From contig OZ242367.1 in NCBI GenBank assembly GCA_965209015.1, forward strand, positions 1,302,001 to 1,366,000: a stretch of DNA of 64,000 nucleotides, read 5' to 3'. Made by a program: the position numbers and the translations under genes. The stretch is from Bin80 sp965209015. Lineage in GTDB: Bacteria; Bacteroidota; Rhodothermia; Rhodothermales; Bin80. Of this stretch, positions 17,160 to 24,807 are shown in pieces (within the stretch, counting starts at the first letter, position 1; each line of letters begins with the position of its first letter). The notes under the pieces were generated by a model that saw only the letters and a program-made list of their open reading frames with translations, had not been told where the DNA came from and did not search any database.

Positions 17160-19790
17160 ATGACCACTGCATCCCAGAATTTCGTAAATATTGGTGAGCG
17201 AACCAATGTAACGGGTTCTGCTAAATTCCGCAAACTCATCGTAAATGGTGATTATGCTACGGCGATTGAAGTTGCTCGGCAACAAGTCGAAAATGGGGCT
17301 CAGATCATTGATGTGAACATGGATGAGGGTATGTTAGATGGAGCAGAGGCTATGCAAACTTTTCTCAATTTGATTGCCGCCGAACCCGATATTGCCCGTG
17401 TCCCTATCATGATCGATAGTTCGAAGTGGGAGGTGATAGAAGCAGGTCTTAAATGTGTTCAGGGTAAAGCAATCGTCAACTCAATTTCACTCAAGGAGGG
17501 AGAAGCTCAGTTTATTGAGCAAGCACAAAAATGCTTATCGTACGGAGCTGCTTCTGTGGTGATGGCATTTGACGAGATTGGACAGGCGGATACTGCTACA
17601 CGCAAAATTGAGATTTGCCAACGTGCATTCAATATCCTGACTGAAGAAGTTGATTTTCCCGCGGAAGATATTATTTTCGATCCAAATATTTTTGCAGTAG
17701 CCACTGGAATTGATGAACATAATAATTATGCGGTGGACTACCTTGAGGCAACCAAGGTTATTCGAGAAATTTGTCCAGGATGCCATATTTCTGGTGGGTT
17801 ATCGAATGTCTCTTTCAGCTTCCGTGGCAATGAGCCGGTACGCCGCGCAATGCACTCCGTTTTCCTATACTATGCTATTCCTGCGGGGATGGATATGGGG
17901 ATTGTAAACGCTGGTCAGCTTGACATCTATGATGAGATTGAGCCTGGGCTTCGAGAGTTGGTTGAAGATGTGATCCTCAATCGGAAAGAGGATGCGACCG
18001 AAGCACTTGTTGTATATGCAGAACAGTTTCGTGGACAGAAGGGAAAATCGACAGAAAAGGATCTATCTTGGCGAAAACTTTCCGTTGGAAAAAGACTTGA
18101 ACATGCGCTAGTCAACGGCATAACTGAATTTATTGAAGAGGACACGGAAGAGGCGCGTGTTGCCGTGGATCGTCCGTTACATGTGATTGAGGGCCCCCTC
18201 ATGGACGGCATGAATGTAGTTGGTGACTTGTTCGGATCAGGCAAAATGTTCTTACCACAAGTGGTCAAATCTGCCCGTGTAATGAAGGCAGCTGTTGCTT
18301 ATCTAGATCCATTCATGCAAGCCGAAAAAGAAGAACTGGGCACCATAGGTATTTCAAATGGTAAAGTACTTATGGCTACGGTTAAAGGCGATGTACACGA
18401 CATTGGCAAGAATATTGTTGGGGTGGTCCTTGCCTGTAACGGTTATGAGATTGTGGATATGGGAGTAATGGTACCCTGTGAGAATATTCTCATGGAAGCC
18501 AAGGAACAGCAGGTTGATATTATTGGGCTTTCTGGCCTGATCACTCCCAGCCTTGACGAAATGGTCTATGTAGCGCGCGAAATGCAGCGCTTAGACATGA
18601 AACAGCCACTACTGATTGGTGGAGCGACGACATCCCCGGCTCATACAGCAGTAAAAATTGATCCAGCCAGAAGTAATGGTCCGACCATCCATGTGACCGA
18701 TGCAAGTCGCGCCATAGGCGTTGTATCCTCATTATTATCTGAAGGTGATCGTACCCTTTTCATTGAGACGACTCAGACTAGGTATCAGCGGATGCGGGAT
18801 CGCCGTGTTGGAGGATCACCGAAGCCCCGCCATAATATTGATATGGCTAGGAGCTATGCATACCAATTGAATGGTTCTGCACCTCAGGCTCCAAGCTTTA
18901 TCGGCACGAGAATATTCAACGATTTTAGTCTCTCGGAGCTCGCTCGTTATATTGATTGGACGCCTTATTTCGTAAATTGGAATCTGGCTGGCCACTACCC
19001 GCAGATTTTGGAAGATGAGAAAGTGGGGAAGGCTGCACAAGAGCTCTGGCGAGATACACAGGTGATGATCCAACAAATCATCACCGAAAGATGGTTTAAT
19101 CCACGGGCGGTTATTGGTTTTTGGGGTGCCTCCCGAGATGGTGATGATATCAAGCTGGAAACGGGTGATACACTGCATACGCTGCGTCAGCAAATGGTAA
19201 AGGACAATGGACGGGCAAATTTTGCCCTTTCTGATTTTGTTGCCGAGGCCTGTGATCATGTTGGTGGGTTTGCTGTCACCGCAGGACCAGAGGCGGAAGA
19301 GATTTCAAAAATGTTTGAGAATAGGAGAGATGACTATTCCGCAATCATGGTCAAAGCTCTTGCCAATCGATTCGCAGAAGCCATGGCCGAGTACATGCAT
19401 CAGTGCGTGCGAAGAGAGTATTGGGGATATGTGCCGGATGAAAATCTTAGTAATGAGGCGTTAATCAAAGAAGCTTATTCTGGAATTCGTCCAGCACCAG
19501 GTTATCCTTGTCAGCCAGATCACACAGAGAAAGAAACATTATTTCGCCTTTTGAATGCGGATCGTATTGGTATGTCACTGACCTCAAGCTTTGCTATGAT
19601 TCCTGCTGCTTCGGTTTCTGGTCTTTATCTTGCCCATTCCGAGAGTGTATATTTTTCTGTGGGTCGGATTGAGCGTGATCAAGTTGAGGATTATGCCCGT
19701 CGCAAAGGCATGGAGATACGTACAGTTGAACGCTGGTTAGGCCCAATTTTGAACTATGACCCGACAGATACTGAAATGGTTGTGGCGTAA
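17160..19790 (+). CDS. metH: Methionine synthase, folate/cobalamin/activation module (split MetH, C-terminal part)
   Basis: 876 residues carrying everything in MetH after the homocysteine domain. Domain order: pterin-binding barrel from residue 1 (FVNIGERTNVTGSAKF; NVDEGM-like NVNMDEGMLDGAEAM), helical cap (around 330-390), B12-binding Rossmann domain with DVHDIG at 411-416, where His413 is the lower cobalt ligand, and the C-terminal reactivation domain with RPAPGYP at 777-783, which binds S-adenosylmethionine. It moves a methyl group from methyltetrahydrofolate through cobalamin to homocysteine held by the partner encoded at 15753. I looked for a cobalamin riboswitch in the 330-base leader and did not find its conserved core. 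Confidence 0.97.
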   Translation: MTTASQNFVNIGERTNVTGSAKFRKLIVNGDYATAIEVARQQVENGAQIIDVNMDEGMLDGAEAMQTFLNLIAAEPDIARVPIMIDSSKWEVIEAGLKCVQGKAIVNSISLKEGEAQFIEQAQKCLSYGAASVVMAFDEIGQADTATRKIEICQRAFNILTEEVDFPAEDIIFDPNIFAVATGIDEHNNYAVDYLEATKVIREICPGCHISGGLSNVSFSFRGNEPVRRAMHSVFLYYAIPAGMDMGIVNAGQLDIYDEIEPGLRELVEDVILNRKEDATEALVVYAEQFRGQKGKSTEKDLSWRKLSVGKRLEHALVNGITEFIEEDTEEARVAVDRPLHVIEGPLMDGMNVVGDLFGSGKMFLPQVVKSARVMKAAVAYLDPFMQAEKEELGTIGISNGKVLMATVKGDVHDIGKNIVGVVLACNGYEIVDMGVMVPCENILMEAKEQQVDIIGLSGLITPSLDEMVYVAREMQRLDMKQPLLIGGATTSPAHTAVKIDPARSNGPTIHVTDASRAIGVVSSLLSEGDRTLFIETTQTRYQRMRDRRVGGSPKPRHNIDMARSYAYQLNGSAPQAPSFIGTRIFNDFSLSELARYIDWTPYFVNWNLAGHYPQILEDEKVGKAAQELWRDTQVMIQQIITERWFNPRAVIGFWGASRDGDDIKLETGDTLHTLRQQMVKDNGRANFALSDFVAEACDHVGGFAVTAGPEAEEISKMFENRRDDYSAIMVKALANRFAEAMAEYMHQCVRREYWGYVPDENLSNEALIKEAYSGIRPAPGYPCQPDHTEKETLFRLLNADRIGMSLTSSFAMIPAASVSGLYLAHSESVYFSVGRIERDQVEDYARRKGMEIRTVERWLGPILNYDPTDTEMVVA

Positions 19791-19897
19791 TTTACACGCC
19801 GAACCATTTCGTTCATACGAATTTGATTATAGAAGATGTATAGAATTCTTTTACATTGGAGACTGTGATTTGCTACGCCAGTGAACAATCTGAGAAA

Positions 19898-19916
19898 TTG
19901 GTTTATTTCAAACCAA
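19898..19916. promoter_or_regulatory. Small hairpin between metH and fdxA
   Basis: TTGGTTT-ATTTC-AAACCAA is a perfect 7-base-pair stem with a 5-base loop, about 110 bases after the metH stop. There is no T tract, so an intrinsic terminator is doubtful; processing site or operator are alternatives. The rest of the 250-base gap shows nothing else. Confidence 0.3.
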
Positions 19917-20041
19917 GTAGTGGACCTGAGTAAGGGAAGATTCACTGGTGCGTGAACTATTTTCAAATCAATTCGGATGGCTAAAATTTGGGAGCAGCAT
20001 CAGGTTAATCTGATGGAGCATTTATTCCAGCGAGACCTACA

Positions 20042-20383
20042 ATGACATACATCGTAATGGATCCATGTATCCGGTGTAAATACATGGATTGTGTGGAAGT
20101 TTGCCCTGTTGACTGCTTCTATGAAGGAGAAAATATGCTTGTCATCCATCCAGATGAGTGCATTGACTGTGGAGTTTGCGAACCTGAATGTCCGGTCGAA
20201 GCAATCAAACCGGAAACCGAGGATGAATTGGACGGCAAATGGCTTAAGCTCAACACCAAATATGCTGAAGTTTGGCCGAATATTACGCGAATGAAGGAGC
20301 CACCACCGGATCACCAAGATTTTGTCCAAAAAACGAATAAGCTCGCGGAATTCTTTAGCCCAAATCCAGGCAAAGGAGACTGA
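20042..20383 (+). CDS. fdxA: 7Fe ferredoxin, FdxA type
   Basis: 113 residues. A soluble electron carrier with one [3Fe-4S] and one [4Fe-4S] cluster. The cysteine pattern is CIRCKYMDCVEVCPVDC in the first half and CIDCGVCEPECPVEAI in the second, followed by the long C-terminal extension WPNITRMKEPPPDHQDF ending SPNPGKGD. This extension is typical of proteobacterial FdxA proteins. Whether it serves the methionine synthase upstream (reductive reactivation needs an electron donor) is speculation, though the position right behind metH is suggestive. It stands in a 250-base gap from metH, so it may have its own promoter. Confidence 0.93.
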   Translation: MTYIVMDPCIRCKYMDCVEVCPVDCFYEGENMLVIHPDECIDCGVCEPECPVEAIKPETEDELDGKWLKLNTKYAEVWPNITRMKEPPPDHQDFVQKTNKLAEFFSPNPGKGD

Positions 20384-20409
20384 GTTTGACCACTCAAAAC
20401 CTGGTTTCT

Positions 20410-20768
20410 GCAAATAACCAGCAAATAAAAATCACAGGCCCCGGAAGTCCAGATTGGTCAGAGAACCACTTGGTTTCAATCTATGATGGTACCTCTTGAA
20501 AATAACCGACAAATAAAAACATCAACTTCGGGAGCTTTTTATCTACGGAAAACAGACGTATAATTTTCAAAAAGATAAAATTATTATACGTCTATCACAT
20601 ATTTTTAACTTTCTTTTGGCAGAGGCAAATTTTATTTGCAATCTAAAATAACAGTTCTAGCAAATGACCAGCAAATAAAAAACCGCTCCTTAGAACATCT
20701 ATCTGGCGAAAAAAAAGTTTTATTTGCAATCTAAATTGGTGGTTTTAGAAAATGACCAGCAAATAAGA
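20410..20768. repeat. Cluster of four degenerate repeats with 88-base spacing
   Basis: A 21-base core GCAAATRACCAGCAAATAAAA occurs at 20410-20430, 20498-20518, 20660-20680 and 20748-20768. Start-to-start distances are 88, 162 and 88. Each core itself contains two direct copies of (G)(C/A)AAAT 11 bases apart, about one helical turn. The third and fourth copies are preceded by TTTTATTTGCAATCTAAA (20630 and 20718), whose first ten bases pair with the core end, giving ~50-base inverted-repeat units; the second copy keeps CAATCTA. The cluster fills the gap between fdxA and the stop of the AlbA_2 gene. Not a recognisable CRISPR array (too few, too divergent, no cas genes). Confidence 0.7.
20554..20593. 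repeat. 40-base inverted repeat inside the repeat cluster
   Basis: AGACGTATAAT at 20554 is mirrored by ATTATACGTCT ending at 20593, an exact 11-base-pair stem, with further A/T pairing inside. It lies between repeat copies two and three, exactly where the 88-base rhythm is broken. Could act as a bidirectional terminator between the converging fdxA and AlbA_2 genes, or be a small insertion. Confidence 0.5.
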
Positions 20769-20794
20769 TTGATGCACATTAAGGTGTCACCGAA

Positions 20795-22291
20795 TTACAT
20801 ACCATTACGTATCCTATCATCCTGCACCCAATAAGGAAGATATTTCATGAATTTACGTCCAGCATTTGGATTTACTGGCGAAATCGCTCTCGCGTCTAAG
20901 GCTTCGGCCAAGAAACGAGAAGCCTTAGATGTATTTTTATGATCTAGGCCAAACCTTTTTCGTACGGTGCTATTCGTCACATGAGCACCTTTGACATACT
21001 GGAGGCAGGCGTGCTGGTAGATTGCCTCAATACGATCTGCAGGACTCATAGTAGCTAAGGGTCTTGGCCCATAAAGTGTAATACGGGTGCTGTCACTAAT
21101 CACTTCAATTCGTGGGGCAGGCAAATGATGTAGTTCAACTTGGTGGACAATTTTGTCCCATCCAATTCCACGTTCCTCACAAATTCCAAATCTACGGAGG
21201 AGCCTAGATAATGCTTCGTTGCGTGACTTCGGGGGAGCAGTGACAAAAAATTTGGAATCAATCAGGGGTACACCTGGGTTGAGGACCTCAATCCGATCCT
21301 CAAATATCTCAACCAGCGGCCCAGCCCCTCGTACCGTCAAATCTTGATGAATCAGCGCATTTGCAATCAACTCACGGATAGGAGCAAGCGGGAAACGCGG
21401 TTCCTGTTTTCTAATTCCACCGTCAAAGCGTTCGTCGATGGGAGCTAGTCTATTTACACAATCTATTATTTTATAAAATCCCGAAGCATATCCCGCTGTG
21501 AGTTCTTCCTCTATGCTTGGAGACCATCTACCCGGCCCAGAATATCTGACAATTCTGATGGGTTTACGACGTAATGAGTTTGCGTCTCCAAGACTTTGAG
21601 CAAATGCAAGACATCCGAGATTCAGGATATCCCAAGCTCCATCATCGCGTTGTTGAATTAAGTCCTCACTCTGCAGAGCCAGTAGTTGTCCTGACATGTT
21701 TGGAGGGACCGGAGTCTTGGCCAAAGCAAAATAGGATTTGTAATCCAAGTAATGAAGAACTCTACTACCATCAATAGACTCAATGGCAATTTCTTTTTCA
21801 AAAATTCTGGTATCTAATAATCGCCAGAGCAATTTTTCCTTATCAGGAAAGTCATTGAGTCTTCTGGTATGGGATCCAACACGAATATATGACTCATTAT
21901 CAAATCTGACAGGTAGATGATCCGCAGCGGGAATCACCAGCACAACAACGGGCTTACCATCTACTTGATCTTTTAGGAAGCGAAAATCAACCGAGGGTTT
22001 TAGTCGGTGTGAAAGCCAGTGATTCAGATCGTCTTTATTTACTTTTTTTGCGTCAGGATTGAATCTTGTCCCAATCACCCGATGATCATCGTCGTGAATT
22101 TCCCATATGATATAGCCGTAGGGTTTTTCCGCGATCACAGTAGAGTTGGCAATCGCACTAATATTCTGACCAAGTTTCTCAGGTTGGGCATTGCTTGACT
22201 TAAATTCAAACCATTCCTTTTCCCGAGGCTGGGAGCATAGTCGGCTGACTAATGCGGGAACATCAATGGTTGCTGTCATCTCATTTTTCAC
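20795..22291 (-). CDS. AlbA_2 (Schlafen-like) domain ATP-binding protein, putative DNA-binding regulator
   Basis: 498 residues. The N-terminal AlbA_2 domain (about 20-145) shows EKEWFEFKSSN, IANSTVIAEKPYGYIIWEI and the strand YIRVGSHTRRLND. A GHKL-type ATP-binding segment (about 310-410) contains IRELIANALIHQDLTVRGAGPLVEIFEDRIEVLNPG. The C-terminus (from about 425) looks like a winged helix (TNSTVRKRFGLDHKNTSKASRFL). Proteins of this build are called transcriptional regulators or RecG-like helicases in annotations; true function is mostly unknown, and they often sit in mobile or accessory DNA. It stands alone between repeat-rich DNA and a 316-base gap. The ATG at 22279 (MTATIDV) is an equally good start. 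Confidence 0.85.
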   Translation of the reverse strand: MKNEMTATIDVPALVSRLCSQPREKEWFEFKSSNAQPEKLGQNISAIANSTVIAEKPYGYIIWEIHDDDHRVIGTRFNPDAKKVNKDDLNHWLSHRLKPSVDFRFLKDQVDGKPVVVLVIPAADHLPVRFDNESYIRVGSHTRRLNDFPDKEKLLWRLLDTRIFEKEIAIESIDGSRVLHYLDYKSYFALAKTPVPPNMSGQLLALQSEDLIQQRDDGAWDILNLGCLAFAQSLGDANSLRRKPIRIVRYSGPGRWSPSIEEELTAGYASGFYKIIDCVNRLAPIDERFDGGIRKQEPRFPLAPIRELIANALIHQDLTVRGAGPLVEIFEDRIEVLNPGVPLIDSKFFVTAPPKSRNEALSRLLRRFGICEERGIGWDKIVHQVELHHLPAPRIEVISDSTRITLYGPRPLATMSPADRIEAIYQHACLQYVKGAHVTNSTVRKRFGLDHKNTSKASRFLAEALDARAISPVNPNAGRKFMKYLPYWVQDDRIRNGM

Positions 22292-22607
22292 ATCTATGAA
22301 ATGGCATCATGATCAGCCACTCCAAGGGTAGGCTCGTAGTGAGAGCAGCAATTATAATTATTGATCGTTACTCTCATTTTGATATTAAGTGACGGGGATA
22401 ATATAAGGAGGTCTGATCCAATTTAAGAGCAGACACCGTCTTGGGATTCGGTTAGTCTCGGACTGAGAGGTCTAGCCCGTAACCAGCAAGTAGCATCTCT
22501 CTGATATCCTCAGATACTCTCTTTCTCTTGGCAAAAGCTTTGAGAATGGATAGTAAGGGTTACGTAGTTCTTGCAGACAAACATCATGGAGCAGGAACTC
22601 AGAATGA
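22292..22607. other. Intergenic region between the AlbA_2 gene and ytxJ
   Basis: About 315 bases without a convincing frame, RNA or repeat. It must contain the promoter of the reverse-strand AlbA_2 gene. I see nothing else. Confidence 0.4.
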
Positions 22608-22940
22608 TTACGAATTCCCCTCCGTCTCTGCCGCTGCATGGATACTATTCGCCGTTACATCCCGATGAGATGCATTATAAATCGCCTTGCCTTGAGAGAT
22701 TAGAATAACCTGAGGCGATTCATGTTGAATCCCAAAGTGATCTTCAATATGGTTAGATAGGGAGCGAGCAGTCTGAACAATCAGTTCAAAGACGGGAAGC
22801 TTAACATTTCCCATCTCACGCTTCGCAGTAGCGGAGAGATCACAGGTAGAACTGTGCTTGAACACTGCAATAATCTGTGATTCAGATTGCCTGAGAAGTG
22901 CTGCAAAATCGTCAATTGAATCTATCGTCTGATAGGACAT
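22608..22940 (-). CDS. ytxJ: YtxJ-like bacillithiol-system protein (thioredoxin-fold monothiol)
   Basis: 110 residues from the ATG at 22940 (MSYQTIDSIDDF); the frame extends 11 more residues upstream without family similarity. Thioredoxin-like fold with a single active-site cysteine in FKHSSTCDLSATAKREM, where YtxJ proteins read HSxxCPIS; the strand SPQVILISQGKAIYNASHRDVTA is the usual cis-Pro and final strand region. Such proteins are proposed to remove bacillithiol from mixed disulfides. The presence suggests that the cell uses a bacillithiol-type thiol, as many Bacteroidota-related bacteria do. Divergent from pepF with 80 bases between starts. Confidence 0.85.
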   Translation of the reverse strand: MSYQTIDSIDDFAALLRQSESQIIAVFKHSSTCDLSATAKREMGNVKLPVFELIVQTARSLSNHIEDHFGIQHESPQVILISQGKAIYNASHRDVTANSIHAAAETEGNS

Positions 22941-23019
22941 AGTGCGTGGTTGATTGAGTCTTGGATACAACAATTAGCGAGTATCAAGGTTCTATGGCGC
23001 ACCTAATTTTTTAGAAGCT

Positions 23020-24807
23020 ATGGCCATCCGTACAACAGGTGCCGAGAACATACACTGGGATCTGACTCATCTTTACCTTAATGAGTCTGCTATGAAAAAC
23101 GATCTGGCGGATATGGTAGAGGAAGGAGTCAAATTCAATCAATCATGGAGGGGCAGGATCGCCGATTTATCCGCCTCTCAGCTTTACCAAGTGCTCACAG
23201 AATTTGAGTCACTTCAGGAGCGTACTGGCAAGGCAATGACGTATGCGTATCTCTCTTGGGCGACTGAGACGCATAACCCTGAGCGAGGGGCTTTGCTTCA
23301 ATATGCACGCGAATTATTTACACAGATCAGCAAGAGCCTGATATTCTTTGGATTAGAATGGATGAAGGTGGAAAATGATCAGGCCAAGTCTTTGATGAAA
23401 AGTGATGAACTCGCGAAATATCGTCATTTTCTTGAATGCGAACGGCTTCTGAAAGATTATACCTTATCCGAACCCGAGGAGAAAATATTGGCAGAAACAC
23501 TGGTAACGGGGAGAAGTGCATGGATGCGTTACTTCACCGAGACAATGAGTGGAATGCGCTTTTCACTCCGCGGCGAAGAACTTCCCCAAGAACACCTTCT
23601 CACAAAGTTGCATGTCCGTGATCGTGAACTGCGCAAAGAGGCGGCAGATAGTTTTACGCGAGGGCTTGTTTCAAAGGAACATACGCTCACCTTCATTTTC
23701 AATACACTCCTCGCTGATAAGGCATCTAGTGACCGCATGAGAGGCCTACCTCACTGGATTAAATCCCGCAATCTGAGTAATGAAATTGCAGATGAAACCG
23801 CAGATGCGTTAGTAGAAGCCGTGGTCAATCGCTATGATTTGGTGGCACGCTTTTTTAATCTAAAAAGCAAAATTCTTGGATTCAGTCCTCTCTACGACTA
23901 TGATCGCTATGCACCCGTAGGAGAGAGCGATACCCATTATTCGTGGGATGAAGCTCGAGAGATCGTATTAGCAAGCTACCAAGAATTTCATCCACTTCTT
24001 GCTGAAATTGCTACACGCTTTTTTAACGAAAAATGGATTGATGCACCAGTTCAAGAGGGCAAGCAGGGCGGGGCATTCAGTCATGGCGCAGTTCCCAGCG
24101 TTCATCCCTATATCCTGCTGAACTACACCGGACGCGCTCGGGATGTACAAACTCTAGCACATGAGTTGGGGCATGGAGTGCATCAATTCCTATCAAGAGA
24201 ACAAGGATATTTACAAGCTTCAACTCCATTAACTACAGCTGAGACCGCATCTGTATTTGGAGAAATGCTTACGTTCCAGCGATTGTTATCTAAGGAATCC
24301 AATTCTCGCAATGTCTTAACTCTTCTGGTTAGTAAGATTGATGATACCATGGCGACCGTATTCCGTCAGGTTTCGATGAATCGGTTTGAAGATGCAATCC
24401 ATACTGCAAGACGTGAACAGGGAGAATTGTCGGCGGATAAATTTGCAGAGTACTGGATCGCAACCCAGTCAGCAATGTACGGCAACAGTGTAAGTTTGAC
24501 GGATCAGTATCGGCATTGGTGGAGTTATATCCCGCATTTCTTACACACACCGGGCTATGTGTATGCGTACGCCTTCGGCGAATTACTCGTCTTAGCACTG
24601 TATGCTCGCTACCTTGAATCTCCAGAAGAATTCCCTGCTCAGTATATTGAACTTATGCGGGCTGGTGGTTCGGATTGGCCCCACATTCTAGTCGGTCGTT
24701 TGGAAGTCAACCTGCAGGATCCTTCATTCTGGCAGCAGGGATTGAATGCAATTGAAGATCTAATTGAACAGGCGGAGACAAGCTATGCCGCCTGTGAATC
24801 AGATTGA
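23020..24807 (+). CDS. pepF: Oligoendopeptidase F-like M3 metallopeptidase
   Basis: 595 residues, typical for PepF/M3B. A cytosolic zinc peptidase that trims oligopeptides. The zinc motif is HELGH at 381-385 in QTLAHELGHGVHQFLS, with the third ligand Glu in TAETASVFGEML about 25 residues later; the C-terminal substrate loop YSWAT is represented by HFLHTPGYVYAYAFGELL. The N-terminal helical domain begins IHWDLTHLYLNE, a common opening. The last 25 bases overlap the end of the converging gene at 24783. No signal peptide. Substrate is presumed small peptides. Confidence 0.94.
   Translation: MAIRTTGAENIHWDLTHLYLNESAMKNDLADMVEEGVKFNQSWRGRIADLSASQLYQVLTEFESLQERTGKAMTYAYLSWATETHNPERGALLQYARELFTQISKSLIFFGLEWMKVENDQAKSLMKSDELAKYRHFLECERLLKDYTLSEPEEKILAETLVTGRSAWMRYFTETMSGMRFSLRGEELPQEHLLTKLHVRDRELRKEAADSFTRGLVSKEHTLTFIFNTLLADKASSDRMRGLPHWIKSRNLSNEIADETADALVEAVVNRYDLVARFFNLKSKILGFSPLYDYDRYAPVGESDTHYSWDEAREIVLASYQEFHPLLAEIATRFFNEKWIDAPVQEGKQGGAFSHGAVPSVHPYILLNYTGRARDVQTLAHELGHGVHQFLSREQGYLQASTPLTTAETASVFGEMLTFQRLLSKESNSRNVLTLLVSKIDDTMATVFRQVSMNRFEDAIHTARREQGELSADKFAEYWIATQSAMYGNSVSLTDQYRHWWSYIPHFLHTPGYVYAYAFGELLVLALYARYLESPEEFPAQYIELMRAGGSDWPHILVGRLEVNLQDPSFWQQGLNAIEDLIEQAETSYAACESD

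Noticed and set aside
19977..20045. 22-residue ORF overlapping the fdxA start
   Set aside because: Too short, no ribosome-binding site, likely chance.
20410..20768. CRISPR array
   Set aside because: Four units only, divergent repeats, unequal spacing and no cas genes in the window.
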